The translations under genes were made by a program, and so were the position numbers. From Mycobacterium sp. Aquia_216 (GTDB lineage Bacteria; Actinomycetota; Actinomycetes; Mycobacteriales; Mycobacteriaceae), in contig NZ_CP113529.1 in the NCBI RefSeq assembly GCF_026723865.1, positions 1,116,001 to 1,180,000 of the forward strand: DNA of 64,000 nucleotides, in the 5' to 3' direction. How positions within the stretch are numbered: position 1 is the first letter of the stretch; the number at the start of each line of letters is the position of its first letter. The notes beneath the pieces are model-generated. The model saw only the letters and a program-made list of their open reading frames with translations. It had not been told where the DNA came from and made no database searches. Positions 7,149 to 17,129 of this stretch are shown piece after piece.

Positions 7149-9190
7149 GCTGGGCCTCCCAGGGTCCGCCAGAGGAACGAATAACTCAGGGCCGCCTTGA
7201 ACGCAGCCTGCTCGTTGTCCGCCGCGCCGGCGTGCCCGCCCTCGATGTTCTCGTACAACCAGACCTGATGGCCCGCGGCCTCCAAAGCGGCGACCATCTT
7301 GCGGGCGTGTCCGGGGTGCACGCGGTCGTCGCGCGTCGACGTGGTGAAAAGCACCTGTGGGTAGTGTCGGGTCTCCGAAATATTTTGGTAGGGCGAGTAT
7401 TTGGAGATGAACTCCCAGTCGCTCGGGTTGTCAGGGTCGCCGTACTCGGCGACCCACGACGCGCCGGCCAGCAACAGGTGGTAGCGCTTCATGTCCAGCA
7501 GCGGCACATCGCAAACCAGCGCGCCGAATTTCTCGGGGTACTTGGTCAGCATGATGCCCATCAGCAGGCCGCCGTTGCTGCCCCCCTGCGCGCCGAGCTG
7601 CTCGACGGTGGTGATGCCGCGGTTCACCAGATCATCTGCCACCGCGGCGAAATCCTCGTCGACCTTGTGCCGGCCTTCGCGAATCGCCTGGGTGTGCCAG
7701 CCGGGCCCGTACTCGCCGCCGCCGCGAATGTTGGCCATCGCGTAGGTGCCGCCCCGGGCCAGCCAGAGCCGGCCCAGCACGCCGCTGTACCCGGGTGTCT
7801 TGGAGGACTCGAACCCGCCGTAGCCGCCGAGCAGCGTGGGGCCGGGCCCTTCGACAGTCCGTGACCGCACGACGAAGTAGGGGATCTCGGTGCCGTCCTT
7901 GGACGGGACGAAATACTGCTTCACGTCCAGGTTTTCGGCATCGAAGAATGCCGGCGCGGACTTGATCTCTTCCAGGTGCTCAGCATCGGTGCCGCGCACC
8001 AGCTGCGAGGGCATGTCGAATCCGCTTGAATCCAAGAAGAATTCGTCGCCCGTGTCATCGGCGGCCGCGATCACTGTGTGCGTCGCCGGCGGGATTCCGG
8101 TAATGGGCTCGCGCTGCCAGGTGCCGGGCGTGACGATCTCGACCCGGCTGGCGACGTCGGACAAGGTGACGAGCAACAGCCGATCACGGGTCCACGCGCT
8201 CTGATGCAGGCAGGTGTGTTCGTCGGGTTCGAAAACCACTCGCAAATCTGCTGTCCCGGCAAGGAATTCGTTGTAGTCAGCCGCCAGCAGCGAGCCGGCG
8301 CGGTAGGTGGTGGTACCGACGGTCCAATCGGTGCGCAGCTCGATCAGTAGCCACTCGCGGTGAACTGATACGCCGGCGTCAGTCGGTACGTCGATGCGGA
8401 TCAGGTCCGAACCACGCAATTCGTAGGTCTCTTCGTTCCAGAAGTCGACTGAGCGGCCCGCGAAAGTTCGCTCAAAGCCCGGCGTCCGATCGACATTCGC
8501 GGACGCGCTGACATCCGTGCGCGTTCCCTCGAAGATCGTCTCGGCTTCGTTCAACAGTGTGCCGCGACGCCATCGCTTGACGATCCGTGGGTATCCGGAT
8601 TCGGTGAGCGAGTCGGCGCCGAAGTCCGTGCCCACCAACACGGTATCCGGATCCGCCCAGCCGATTTGCGACTTGGCTTCCTCAAGCGCGAACCCGTCGG
8701 GGATGAATTCGCGTGTCAGCATGTCGAATTCGCGCACGATCACCGCATCGGAGCCGCCGCGGGACAGGTTGACCAATGCGCGGGTGAGCTCCGGTTCAAT
8801 CACGCTCGCGCCGGCCCACACCCACTTCTCATCGTCGGCGCGGCCCAGTTCGTCGACATCGATCAGCACGTCCCAATCGGGGGAGTCGGTGCGGTAGCTG
8901 TCCAGCGTGGTGCGTCGCCACAGCCCGCGCGGGTTGGCGGCGTCGCGCCAGAAGTTGTACAGGTAGTCGCCGCGGCGCCGAACATAGGGGATGCGGGCAT
9001 CGGTGTCGAGGACCTCCAGCGCCTCGGCGCGCATCCGCTCGAAGTCCGCATCGCAGAATTCCGCCCGGGTCGGCTCGTTGCGGGCGCGGACCCAATCCAG
9101 GGCCGTCTCGGCGGTGACGTCCTCGAGCCACAGGTACGCGTCTTCAGTCGACTGAGGGTCCTCGGCAACCTCTGCTGTCATGGAAGCCAT
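7145..9190 (-). CDS. Prolyl oligopeptidase family serine peptidase (Rv0457c-like)
   Basis: About 681 residues. The N-terminal beta-propeller domain starts DAYLWLEDVTAETALDWV. The C-terminal alpha/beta-hydrolase domain carries the nucleophile elbow GAQGGSNGGLLMG, the segment STRDDRVHPGHARKM with the catalytic Asp, and the His region NIEGGHAGAAD. It would cleave short proline-containing peptides in the cytoplasm. The start is either ATG 9190 (MASMTAEV) or ATG 9181; neither has a clear ribosome site. A longer upstream frame would run into the divergent aldehyde dehydrogenase promoter and was rejected. The 69-base gap to 9259 holds both promoters. Confidence 0.92.
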   Translation of the reverse strand: MASMTAEVAEDPQSTEDAYLWLEDVTAETALDWVRARNEPTRAEFCDADFERMRAEALEVLDTDARIPYVRRRGDYLYNFWRDAANPRGLWRRTTLDSYRTDSPDWDVLIDVDELGRADDEKWVWAGASVIEPELTRALVNLSRGGSDAVIVREFDMLTREFIPDGFALEEAKSQIGWADPDTVLVGTDFGADSLTESGYPRIVKRWRRGTLLNEAETIFEGTRTDVSASANVDRTPGFERTFAGRSVDFWNEETYELRGSDLIRIDVPTDAGVSVHREWLLIELRTDWTVGTTTYRAGSLLAADYNEFLAGTADLRVVFEPDEHTCLHQSAWTRDRLLLVTLSDVASRVEIVTPGTWQREPITGIPPATHTVIAAADDTGDEFFLDSSGFDMPSQLVRGTDAEHLEEIKSAPAFFDAENLDVKQYFVPSKDGTEIPYFVVRSRTVEGPGPTLLGGYGGFESSKTPGYSGVLGRLWLARGGTYAMANIRGGGEYGPGWHTQAIREGRHKVDEDFAAVADDLVNRGITTVEQLGAQGGSNGGLLMGIMLTKYPEKFGALVCDVPLLDMKRYHLLLAGASWVAEYGDPDNPSDWEFISKYSPYQNISETRHYPQVLFTTSTRDDRVHPGHARKMVAALEAAGHQVWLYENIEGGHAGAADNEQAAFKAALSYSFLWRTLGGPA

Positions 9191-9258
9191 TGTGGCCCCA
9201 GCGGTAGTGTGAAGTGCATTACAGCTGTGGTTGACGATCCGAGCGAGGAGCCGAGCAG

Positions 9259-10781
<1,523 letters not shown>

Positions 10782-10782
<1 letters not shown>

Positions 10783-11261
10783 TGAGTGCCCCGGCGGCCG
10801 TGGTCATCACCGCCGCGGCGGCCCAGCTGCTGGGCCGACTGCAGGACCGCCACGGTCCGGTGATGTTCCACCAGTCGGGCGGCTGCTGCGACGGGTCGTC
10901 ACCGATGTGCTACCCGCGCGGCGACTTCCTCGTCGGCGACCGTGACGTCCTGCTGGGAGTCCTCGACGTGGGAGCCGACGGTGTCTCCGTGTGGATCTCG
11001 GGTCCGCAATACCAGGCCTGGAAGCACACTCAGCTGGTCATCGACGTGGTGCCCGGCCGCGGCGGCGGATTCAGCCTGGAGGCACCCGAAGGCATGCGAT
11101 TTCTCAGTCGCGGCCGCATCTTCTCGGACGACGAAAAAGCCCAGCTAGAAGCCATCCCGGTGATCACCGGCGCGTCGTACGAGGAAGGCGCGCGCCCGTC
11201 GGTTCGAGGCGCGATTATTGACCAAGCCGTGCCGGAAACGTGCCCGCCTCGTACTCGGTAA
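10782..11261 (+). CDS. DUF779 family protein (Rv0459-like)
   Basis: A 159-residue DUF779 protein of unknown biochemical role, found next to aldehyde dehydrogenases in many bacteria. The signature FHQSGGCCDGSSPMCYPRGDF holds a Cys-Cys pair plus a third Cys that could bind metal, followed by YQAWKHTQLVIDVVPGRG. Start ATG 10782 overlaps the dehydrogenase stop, which implies coupled translation and a joint job in aldehyde handling. Confidence 0.9.
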
Positions 11262-11279
11262 CTCAGTACGCTCGATGAG

Positions 11280-11558
11280 GTGATCCCGTTACCCCGGCCC
11301 TGGCTGCTGGCCAGCGCGTTGCTGATCGGCACCGCGGTCGGGTTACTGGCGGGGGTGGCGTCGACCGTGCTCGTTCATACCCGAGTGCGCCCCGACGTCG
11401 CCATCGCGTTGGTGGTCGGGCTGCCCAGCGTGGCCGGGCTGCTGACGATCCTGTTCTCCGGACGTCGCTGGGTCACGATGCTGGGCGCGTTCATTCTGGC
11501 CATGGGACCCGGCTGGTTCGGGGTGCTCGTCGGCATCCAGGTGACCTCCGGTGGCTGA
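11280..11558 (+). CDS. Small hydrophobic membrane protein (Rv0460-like)
   Basis: A 92-residue protein with three hydrophobic stretches: WLLASALLIGTAVGLLAGVA, VAIALVVGLPSVAGLLTILF and WVTMLGAFILAMGPGWFGVL. GTG start at 11280; the nearby ATG at 11275 runs straight into a stop. Its end overlaps the next gene by 8 bases. Function unknown; it matches the position of Rv0460. Confidence 0.8.
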   Translation: MIPLPRPWLLASALLIGTAVGLLAGVASTVLVHTRVRPDVAIALVVGLPSVAGLLTILFSGRRWVTMLGAFILAMGPGWFGVLVGIQVTSGG

Positions 11559-12162
11559 CAAGCGGGTCGACAAAGACCACGCGCCGAACCCGGGGACCGA
11601 GCCGTTCGTTCCGGACTTCGAGGACACCGGCACCCGGGGATTCGTCCCGGACTTCGACGACACCGGTGAGCACTCGGTGCCGTTCGTGCCGAACTTCGGT
11701 GATACCGGCTCGCAGCCGATATCGTTCGCCGCGCAGAAGCCGGAGGTAGCGGACGTCAAGGACGCGGCCGAGACGCCCCCGGTTGCCGAACTCCAGGAAG
11801 CCGGTGCTGCGGCGCAGTCGGTCATCGTGCCCGGCCGCTACCAGTACCTGAAGTGGTGGAAGTTGGTCTTGGTGCTCATCGGCGTGTGGGCCGCGACGGC
11901 CGAGGTCGGGCTGAGTCTGTTCTATTGGTGGTATCACACGCTCGACAAGACCCCCGCGGTGTTCATGGCCCTGGTCTACGTCGTCGCCTGCACCGTCGGC
12001 GGGGTGATGTTGGCGATGGTCCAGGGCAGGCCGGTGATCGCTGCGCTGTCCATCGCGGTGATGTCGGGACCGTTCGGCTCCGTCATCGCCGCGGCACCCC
12101 TGTACGGCTATTACTACTGCGCGCGCGCGGGCCATTGTCTGGTCGCCGTCATCCCATATTGA
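11551..12162 (+). CDS. Membrane protein with N-terminal F-V-P-D-F repeats (Rv0461-like)
   Basis: A 203-residue protein with GTG start at 11551. The soluble N-terminus (about 105 residues) contains three copies of F-V-P-[D/N]-F-x-D-T-G at residues 19-27, 31-39 and 45-53. The C-terminal half has three membrane helices (about residues 107-130, 138-162, 170-195). Its function is unknown. It sits between the aldehyde dehydrogenase genes and lpdC and overlaps the upstream small membrane gene, so the two are probably expressed together. Confidence 0.8.
   Translation: MADKRVDKDHAPNPGTEPFVPDFEDTGTRGFVPDFDDTGEHSVPFVPNFGDTGSQPISFAAQKPEVADVKDAAETPPVAELQEAGAAAQSVIVPGRYQYLKWWKLVLVLIGVWAATAEVGLSLFYWWYHTLDKTPAVFMALVYVVACTVGGVMLAMVQGRPVIAALSIAVMSGPFGSVIAAAPLYGYYYCARAGHCLVAVIPY
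11605..11709 (+). repeat. Three in-frame repeats coding F-V-P-[DN]-F-x-D-T-G
   Basis: Three imperfect 27-base units inside the Rv0461-like gene encode FVPDFEDTG, FVPDFDDTG and FVPNFGDTG, spaced 12 and 14 residues apart. The protein motif is kept more strictly than the bases. This suggests selection on the peptide, for example as a docking motif. Confidence 0.75.
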
Positions 12163-12219
12163 CCTATGAGGCTGGGTCCCGTCACCCACGGTGTCGTGCA
12201 GTGCGAAGTCCTCGCCCAC

Positions 12220-12225
12220 TAGTCT
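12220..12225 (+). promoter_or_regulatory. -10 element, probable leaderless start of lpdC
   Basis: TAGTCT lies 6 bases before the GTG start at 12232, the spacing expected when the mRNA begins at the start codon. No ribosome site precedes the GTG. Confidence 0.5.
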
Positions 12226-12231
12226 GGGCTC

Positions 12232-13629
12232 GTGACTTCTCACTATGACGTCGTTGTCCTCGGGGCCGGTCCCGGCGGATACGTTGCGGCCATTCGCGCC
12301 GCGCAGCTCGGCCTGAACACCGCAGTCGTCGAACCGAAGTACTGGGGGGGCATCTGCCTCAACGTCGGCTGCATTCCGTCCAAGGCGCTGTTGCGCAACG
12401 CCGAACTCGCCCACATCTTTACCAAAGAAGCCAAGACGTTCGGCATCAGCGGCGAGGCGTTTTTCGATTACGGAGCCGCCTTTGACCGCAGCCGCAAGGT
12501 GGCCGAGGGCCGCGTCGCCGGCGTGCACTTCCTGATGAAGAAGAACAAGATCACCGAGATCCACGGCTATGGCCGATTCACCGACCCGCACACGCTGTCG
12601 GTCGATCTCAACGACGGTGGTACCGAAACGGTCACGTTCGACAACGTCATCATCGCCACCGGCAGCAGTACGCGCCTGGTTCCCGGCACGTCGCTGTCGG
12701 AAAATGTGGTGACCTATGAAGAACAGATCCTGTCCCGGGAGCTCCCGGAGTCGATCGTCATCGCCGGGGCCGGCGCCATCGGCATGGAGTTCGGCTATGT
12801 GCTGAAGAACTACGGCGTCGACGTCACCATCGTCGAGTTCTTGCCGCGCGCCCTGCCCAACGAGGACGCCGAAGTCTCCAAGGAGATCGAGAAGCAGTTC
12901 AAGAAACTGGGCGTCAAGGTCCTCACCGGAACCAAGGTCGACTCCATTTCCGACGACGGGTCCGTGGTCCGGGTAGCGATCAGCAAGGACGGTAAGTCGG
13001 AAGAACTCAAGGCCGAAAAGGTGTTGCAGGCCATCGGTTTTGCGCCCAACGTCGAGGGCTTCGGGTTGGACCGGGCCGGCGTCGCACTGACCGATCGAAA
13101 GGCGATCGGGATCACCGACTACATGCGCACCAACGTCGACCACATCTACGCGATCGGCGACGTCACCGGGAAGCTGCAGCTGGCCCACGTCGCCGAGGCG
13201 CAAGGTGTGGTGGCGGCCGAAACCATCGCCGGTGCAGAGACTTTGGCACTCGGTGATTACCGGATGCTGCCGCGCGCAACGTTCTGTCAGCCCAACGTCG
13301 CCAGCTTCGGGCTGACCGAGCAGCAGGCCCGGGACGAAGGCTACGACGTGGTGGTAGCCAAATTCCCGTTCACCGCCAACGCCAAAGCGCATGGCGTGGG
13401 CGACCCCAGCGGCTTCGTCAAGCTGATCGCCGACGCCAAATACGGCGAATTGCTGGGGGGCCACTTGGTCGGCCATGACGTGTCCGAGCTGCTGCCCGAG
13501 CTGACCTTGGCGCAGAAATGGGACCTGACCGCCACCGAGCTGGCCCGCAATGTGCATACACATCCGACCATGTCCGAGGCGCTGCAGGAGTGCTTCCACG
13601 GCCTGACCGGCCACATGATCAACTTCTGA
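12232..13629 (+). CDS. lpdC: Dihydrolipoamide dehydrogenase
   Basis: A 465-residue flavoprotein disulfide reductase, the E3 component of pyruvate and 2-oxo acid dehydrogenases and, in mycobacteria, of the peroxynitrite reductase system with DlaT. It shows the FAD loop [17 protein letters not shown], the redox disulfide [16 protein letters not shown], the NAD loop [16 protein letters not shown], the segment [16 protein letters not shown], and the catalytic His-Glu end [12 protein letters not shown]. Length matches H37Rv Lpd (Rv0462). GTG start, apparently leaderless. Confidence 0.97.
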   Translation: MTSHYDVVVLGAGPGGYVAAIRAAQLGLNTAVVEPKYWGGICLNVGCIPSKALLRNAELAHIFTKEAKTFGISGEAFFDYGAAFDRSRKVAEGRVAGVHFLMKKNKITEIHGYGRFTDPHTLSVDLNDGGTETVTFDNVIIATGSSTRLVPGTSLSENVVTYEEQILSRELPESIVIAGAGAIGMEFGYVLKNYGVDVTIVEFLPRALPNEDAEVSKEIEKQFKKLGVKVLTGTKVDSISDDGSVVRVAISKDGKSEELKAEKVLQAIGFAPNVEGFGLDRAGVALTDRKAIGITDYMRTNVDHIYAIGDVTGKLQLAHVAEAQGVVAAETIAGAETLALGDYRMLPRATFCQPNVASFGLTEQQARDEGYDVVVAKFPFTANAKAHGVGDPSGFVKLIADAKYGELLGGHLVGHDVSELLPELTLAQKWDLTATELARNVHTHPTMSEALQECFHGLTGHMINF

Positions 13630-13637
13630 GTCCGGCG

Positions 13638-13913
13638 ATGATTCGCGGCGAGACCATTCTCGGTGCCATCGGTGGTGCGGCCACCGGTTATGTGCTGTGG
13701 CTGCTTGCCATTTCGGTCGCGGGCGACAACGCGACCGCGGGTCATTGGGGTCCGCTGGTGTTGCTGGGGTCGGCGCTGCTGGGAGTCGGCGCCGCCATCG
13801 GGGGTTTGGTGCTGCGCCGGCGCCGCAAGTATCTGTGGGCGGCGTTCGCGTTCGACCTGCCGATCTTGCCGGTGGTTTTGTCGCTGGCCGTGCTGGCCGA
13901 CGTCTACGCCTGA
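13638..13913 (+). CDS. Small membrane protein (Rv0463-like)
   Basis: A 91-residue protein with three predicted helices: ILGAIGGAATGYVLWLLAI, WGPLVLLGSALLGVGAAIGG and FAFDLPILPVVLSLAVL, with the basic loop RRRRKYLW between helices two and three. ATG 13638 lies 8 bases after the lpdC stop, so it is probably in the same transcript. Function unknown. Confidence 0.8.
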   Translation: MIRGETILGAIGGAATGYVLWLLAISVAGDNATAGHWGPLVLLGSALLGVGAAIGGLVLRRRRKYLWAAFAFDLPILPVVLSLAVLADVYA

Positions 13914-13917
13914 GGCG

Positions 13918-14496
13918 TTACCTCGGGTTGTCCAACTCGATGTTGAGGGCGGAAATCGTCGCCGCGAGCCCGTCGTATTGCGTTGCGAGCAAGCAGAATT
14001 CGATGAGAAGGTGCCGGTCGAGGTGCAATGCAAGTTGCTGCCAGGTGTCCTCGCTGATGGACCGGTTCTTGATCAGCTCATCCGTCGCGTTCAGCAGCGC
14101 CTGCTGCCGGGCGCTCAGGATCACGCGGGGGCCGTCGCCGTCCGGCACGTCGGGCCACGCGAATATCGTCTCCTGCATGTGAGCGTCCAGACCGAATTGG
14201 CGTCCCATCCGCCGATGGTGCTGCAGCTCGTATTCGCTCGAACGCAAATGCGCGACGCGCAGGATCACCAATTCGGTATCCGCGCGGGGTAGTCGGCCGC
14301 GCAGCAGCCGGCCGGCGTAAAGCGACCACGCCCAAAACAGCCCCTGACGCTGACCGAGCGTGGTGAACAGATGCATCTCGGGAGCCCGCAATTTGCGGGC
14401 GGCCCCTTTCGCCAGGAGCCAGTTGATCGGGCCCAGCCGGCGAAATTTGGTGGACGACGGGATGCGGGCGGCGTGGCCGGCCTTCGTGTCGCTCAT
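13918..14496 (-). CDS. Carboxymuconolactone decarboxylase/AhpD-like protein (Rv0464c-like)
   Basis: A 192-residue helical protein of the CMD/AhpD fold. The conserved segment DTELVILRVAHLRSSEYELQHH carries the EYEL..H proton-relay type motif. No CxxC is present, so it should not act as an AhpD-type disulfide reductant. Its start overlaps the ramB stop (ATGA at 14493-14496), so it is co-translated with the regulator. It ends convergent with the membrane gene at 13913, only 4 bases away. Confidence 0.82.
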   Translation of the reverse strand: MSDTKAGHAARIPSSTKFRRLGPINWLLAKGAARKLRAPEMHLFTTLGQRQGLFWAWSLYAGRLLRGRLPRADTELVILRVAHLRSSEYELQHHRRMGRQFGLDAHMQETIFAWPDVPDGDGPRVILSARQQALLNATDELIKNRSISEDTWQQLALHLDRHLLIEFCLLATQYDGLAATISALNIELDNPR

Positions 14497-15917
14497 GGTT
14501 GCTTCACCAAGTACGGGGACACCGTGCTGCGGTGCTCGTCGAGATCGAGTGCGCGGCCCAAAGCCGGGAAGGCCCGCTGTGGACAGTTATCACGTTCGCA
14601 GACACGGCAACCCGCGCCAATGGGTGTGGCTGAACGGCCTGGGTCTCCCGACAAGTCGAGTCCTTCCGAGTAGACGAGCCGGTGCGCGTGCCGCAGTTCG
14701 CAGCCCAGCCCGATCGCGAAGGTCTTACCCGGCTGACCATACCGGGCGGCGCGCCGCTCCACGGTGCGGGCCACCCACATGTAGTTGCGGCCATCGGGCA
14801 TCTGAGCGATCTGCACCAGGATCTTGCCCGGGTTGGCAAACGTCTCGTAGACGTTCCACAGCGGGCAGGTGCCGCCGCTGGAAGAGAAGTGGAAACCGGT
14901 GGCGGACTGGCGCTTTGACATGTTGCCAGCGCGATCAACCCGGACGAACGAGAACGGCACACCCCGCATCGACGGTCGCTGCATCGTCGAGAGCCGGTGG
15001 GCGATGGTCTCGTAGCTCACCGAGTAGAACGCCGACAGCCGCTCGACGTCGTAGCGGAAATTCTCGGTGACATCGTGGAATTGGCGGTAGGGGAGCACCG
15101 CGGCGGCGGCGAAGTAATTGGCCAGACCCAGCCGGGCCAGCGTGTGGGACTCGTCGCTGGTGAATTTGCCGTCGGCGACCATGCTGTCGATCAGGTCGCC
15201 GAACTCGAGGTACGCCAGTTCCGCGGCCATCTTGAACACCTGTTGGCCCAGCGAGAGGTGATTGCTGATCTCCAGCGTCTTGGTCTCGGGCTCGTAGCGG
15301 TGCAGGACCGTGTCGCCGAGGTCGATGCGCCTGTTGATGTGGACGCCGTGCACCTCGGTGAGCCGTCGCGTCAATTCGCGGGCCAGGTCGCCGTGGTGCA
15401 GCCGGGTGTGGATCGTGAGGTCTTCGGCGGCGGTATCCAGCTCGTGCAGGTAGTTCTGCCGCTGATAGAAGTAGTCGCGTACCTCTTCGTGCGGCATGGT
15501 GATCGATCCGCTCCCACTGCCGTCGGAGTAGCGCTCCTCGGTCGCGGCGGCCAGCTGCGCGGTGGTGATCCGGTAGCGCCGGTGCAGGTTGACCACCGCG
15601 CGGGCCAGGACGGGGTGGGCGTTGACCAGCTCGGCGACCTCGGGCGGGTCAACGTTGATGTCCAGATCGCGGTCCATGGTCACCTCGCGCAACTCGGCGA
15701 CCAGCCGGGTGTCGTCCTGGGAGGCGAAGAAGGTCGCGTCCACCCCGAACACCTCGGTGATCCGCAGCAGCACGGCCACCGTCAGTGGCCGCACGTCGTG
15801 CTCGATCTGGTTGAGGTAGCTCGGCGAGATCTCGAGCAGCTGAGCCAGCGCGGCCTGAGAAAATCCGCGCTCGTTACGCAGCTGGCGAACGCGGGAGCCG
15901 ACGAACGTTTTGGACAT
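14493..15917 (-). CDS. ramB: Regulator of acetate metabolism, XRE/ScfR family
   Basis: A 474-residue transcription regulator, the orthologue of Rv0465c/RamB, which represses icl1 in M. tuberculosis according to carbon source. The XRE helix-turn-helix lies at residues ~8-62 (GSRVRQLRNERGFSQAALAQ). A central ImmA/IrrE-like domain (MAAELAYLEFGDL) lacks a full zinc-peptidase site. The C-terminal short-chain-acyl regulator domain has GGTCPLWNVYETF and a four-cysteine-type end GCRVCERDNCPQRAFP that may bind metal. It is divergent from the thioesterase gene, and its target icl1 lies 1.2 kb away with a matching box upstream. Confidence 0.95.
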   Translation of the reverse strand: MSKTFVGSRVRQLRNERGFSQAALAQLLEISPSYLNQIEHDVRPLTVAVLLRITEVFGVDATFFASQDDTRLVAELREVTMDRDLDINVDPPEVAELVNAHPVLARAVVNLHRRYRITTAQLAAATEERYSDGSGSGSITMPHEEVRDYFYQRQNYLHELDTAAEDLTIHTRLHHGDLARELTRRLTEVHGVHINRRIDLGDTVLHRYEPETKTLEISNHLSLGQQVFKMAAELAYLEFGDLIDSMVADGKFTSDESHTLARLGLANYFAAAAVLPYRQFHDVTENFRYDVERLSAFYSVSYETIAHRLSTMQRPSMRGVPFSFVRVDRAGNMSKRQSATGFHFSSSGGTCPLWNVYETFANPGKILVQIAQMPDGRNYMWVARTVERRAARYGQPGKTFAIGLGCELRHAHRLVYSEGLDLSGDPGRSATPIGAGCRVCERDNCPQRAFPALGRALDLDEHRSTVSPYLVKQP

Positions 15918-16079
15918 TCAACCCAGGTTACCTGCGCTGCGAAGATTGGGTTAGCAGACTTGGCATCTGACGCCCGGCCTCGTCAGGTTTGGCGTTTGTG
16001 CGCCGTGATTGGCACAATTCGCAGCGGGGTCTCGGGTAAACCCCGGGACAACGCAGGTAAGGCAAGTGGGAGCGAAGTC

Positions 16080-16874
16080 GTGAGCCTGGACAAATCAATG
16101 ATGCCGGTGCCCGACGGTCACCCCGACGTATTCGACCGCGAATGGCCGTTGCGGGTCGGCGATATCGACCGCACCGGCCGGTTGCGGCTGGATGCCGCGT
16201 GCCGGCACATCCAAGACATCGGGCAGGACCAGCTGCGTGAGATGGGCTTCGAGGAGACCCACCCGCTGTGGATCGTTCGGCGCACGATGCTCGATTTGCT
16301 GCACCCGATCGAGTTCCAGGACATGCTGCGTTGTCGGCGGTGGTGCTCGGGCACCTCGAACCGGTGGTGTGAAATGCGGGTTCGCGTCGACGGACGCAAG
16401 GGCGGCCTGATCGAATCCGAGGCCTTCTGGATCAACATCAACCGGGAAACCCAGATGCCGTCGCGCATCTCCGACGACTTCCTCGAGGGTCTGCACAAGA
16501 CCACGTCCGTCGACCGGCTGCGCTGGAAGGGCTACTTGAAGCCGGGCAGCCGCGATGATGCCGCCGAGATCCACGAGTTTCCGGTCCGGGTCACCGATAT
16601 CGACCTGTTCGACCATATGAACAACTCGGTGTACTGGAGCGTCATCGAGGACTACCTGGCGTCGCATCTGGAACTGATGGCCGGACCGCTGCGCATCACG
16701 ATCGAGCATGAGGCGCCGGTGGCGCTGGGCGACAAGCTGGAGATCATCTCGCACGTCCATCCGGCCGGATCGACCGAACAATTCGGTCCCGGGCTGGCCG
16801 ATCGCCCTGTTACAACGCTCACATATGCGGTCGGCGACGAGGCGAAAGCGGTCGCTTCGCTCTTCAATCTCTAA
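16080..16874 (+). CDS. Acyl-ACP thioesterase-like double hot-dog protein (Rv0466-like)
   Basis: A 264-residue protein with two hot-dog domains. The first starts FDREWPLRVGDIDRTGRLRL with DACRHIQDIGQDQL. The second has the typical thioesterase strand FPVRVTDIDLFDHMNNSVYW. It likely hydrolyses fatty acyl-ACP or acyl-CoA. GTG 16080 gives the same length as H37Rv Rv0466; longer frames upstream read antisense to ramB. It shares the divergent promoter region 15918-16079 with ramB. Confidence 0.9.
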   Translation: MSLDKSMMPVPDGHPDVFDREWPLRVGDIDRTGRLRLDAACRHIQDIGQDQLREMGFEETHPLWIVRRTMLDLLHPIEFQDMLRCRRWCSGTSNRWCEMRVRVDGRKGGLIESEAFWININRETQMPSRISDDFLEGLHKTTSVDRLRWKGYLKPGSRDDAAEIHEFPVRVTDIDLFDHMNNSVYWSVIEDYLASHLELMAGPLRITIEHEAPVALGDKLEIISHVHPAGSTEQFGPGLADRPVTTLTYAVGDEAKAVASLFNL

Positions 16875-16937
16875 CCGGACAAGCGTCCCGGTAAATTGTT
16901 GGTTGACCTGCGGATTCTAGTTACTGGCGGGTAGCTT

Positions 16938-16951
16938 CTGAACCGGTTCAG
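16938..16951. promoter_or_regulatory. 14-bp perfect palindrome upstream of icl1
   Basis: CTGAACCGGTTCAG is a perfect dyad 16 bases before the RamB-type box and about 180 bases before icl1. It is the right size for a dimeric regulator site. No regulator can be named from the sequence. Confidence 0.4.
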
Positions 16952-16966
16952 TTACCATGCACCTTC

Positions 16967-16980
16967 GCAAACTTTGCAAA
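16967..16980. promoter_or_regulatory. RamB-type operator upstream of icl1
   Basis: GCAAACTTTGCAAA matches the RamB recognition motif as I recall it (A-A/G-AACTTTGCAAA). It contains the dyad GCAAA-C-TTTGC. It lies about 150 bases upstream of the icl1 start and 1 kb from ramB itself. The likely role is carbon-source-dependent repression of icl1. Confidence 0.7.
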
Positions 16981-17129
16981 ATCCTTGCCTGGTCGTGGCG
17001 TAAATTGGCAATGGAAATGGGTGGACCAGCATCAACAGGCTGTGCCATGGTCGTGTTAGCACAGGAGTGAAGCTGCTACCCGAAGGTGGTACGGCTTAAC
17101 AAATTTTGATCCGTAAGGAGTAAGCCCAA

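Noticed and set aside
11491..13614. 700-codon minus-strand open frame opposite lpdC
   Set aside because: Antisense to lpdC, no recognisable domain, composition of a mirror frame.
14997..16079. N-terminal extension of the thioesterase frame
   Set aside because: It runs antisense through ramB; GTG 16080 gives the family length.
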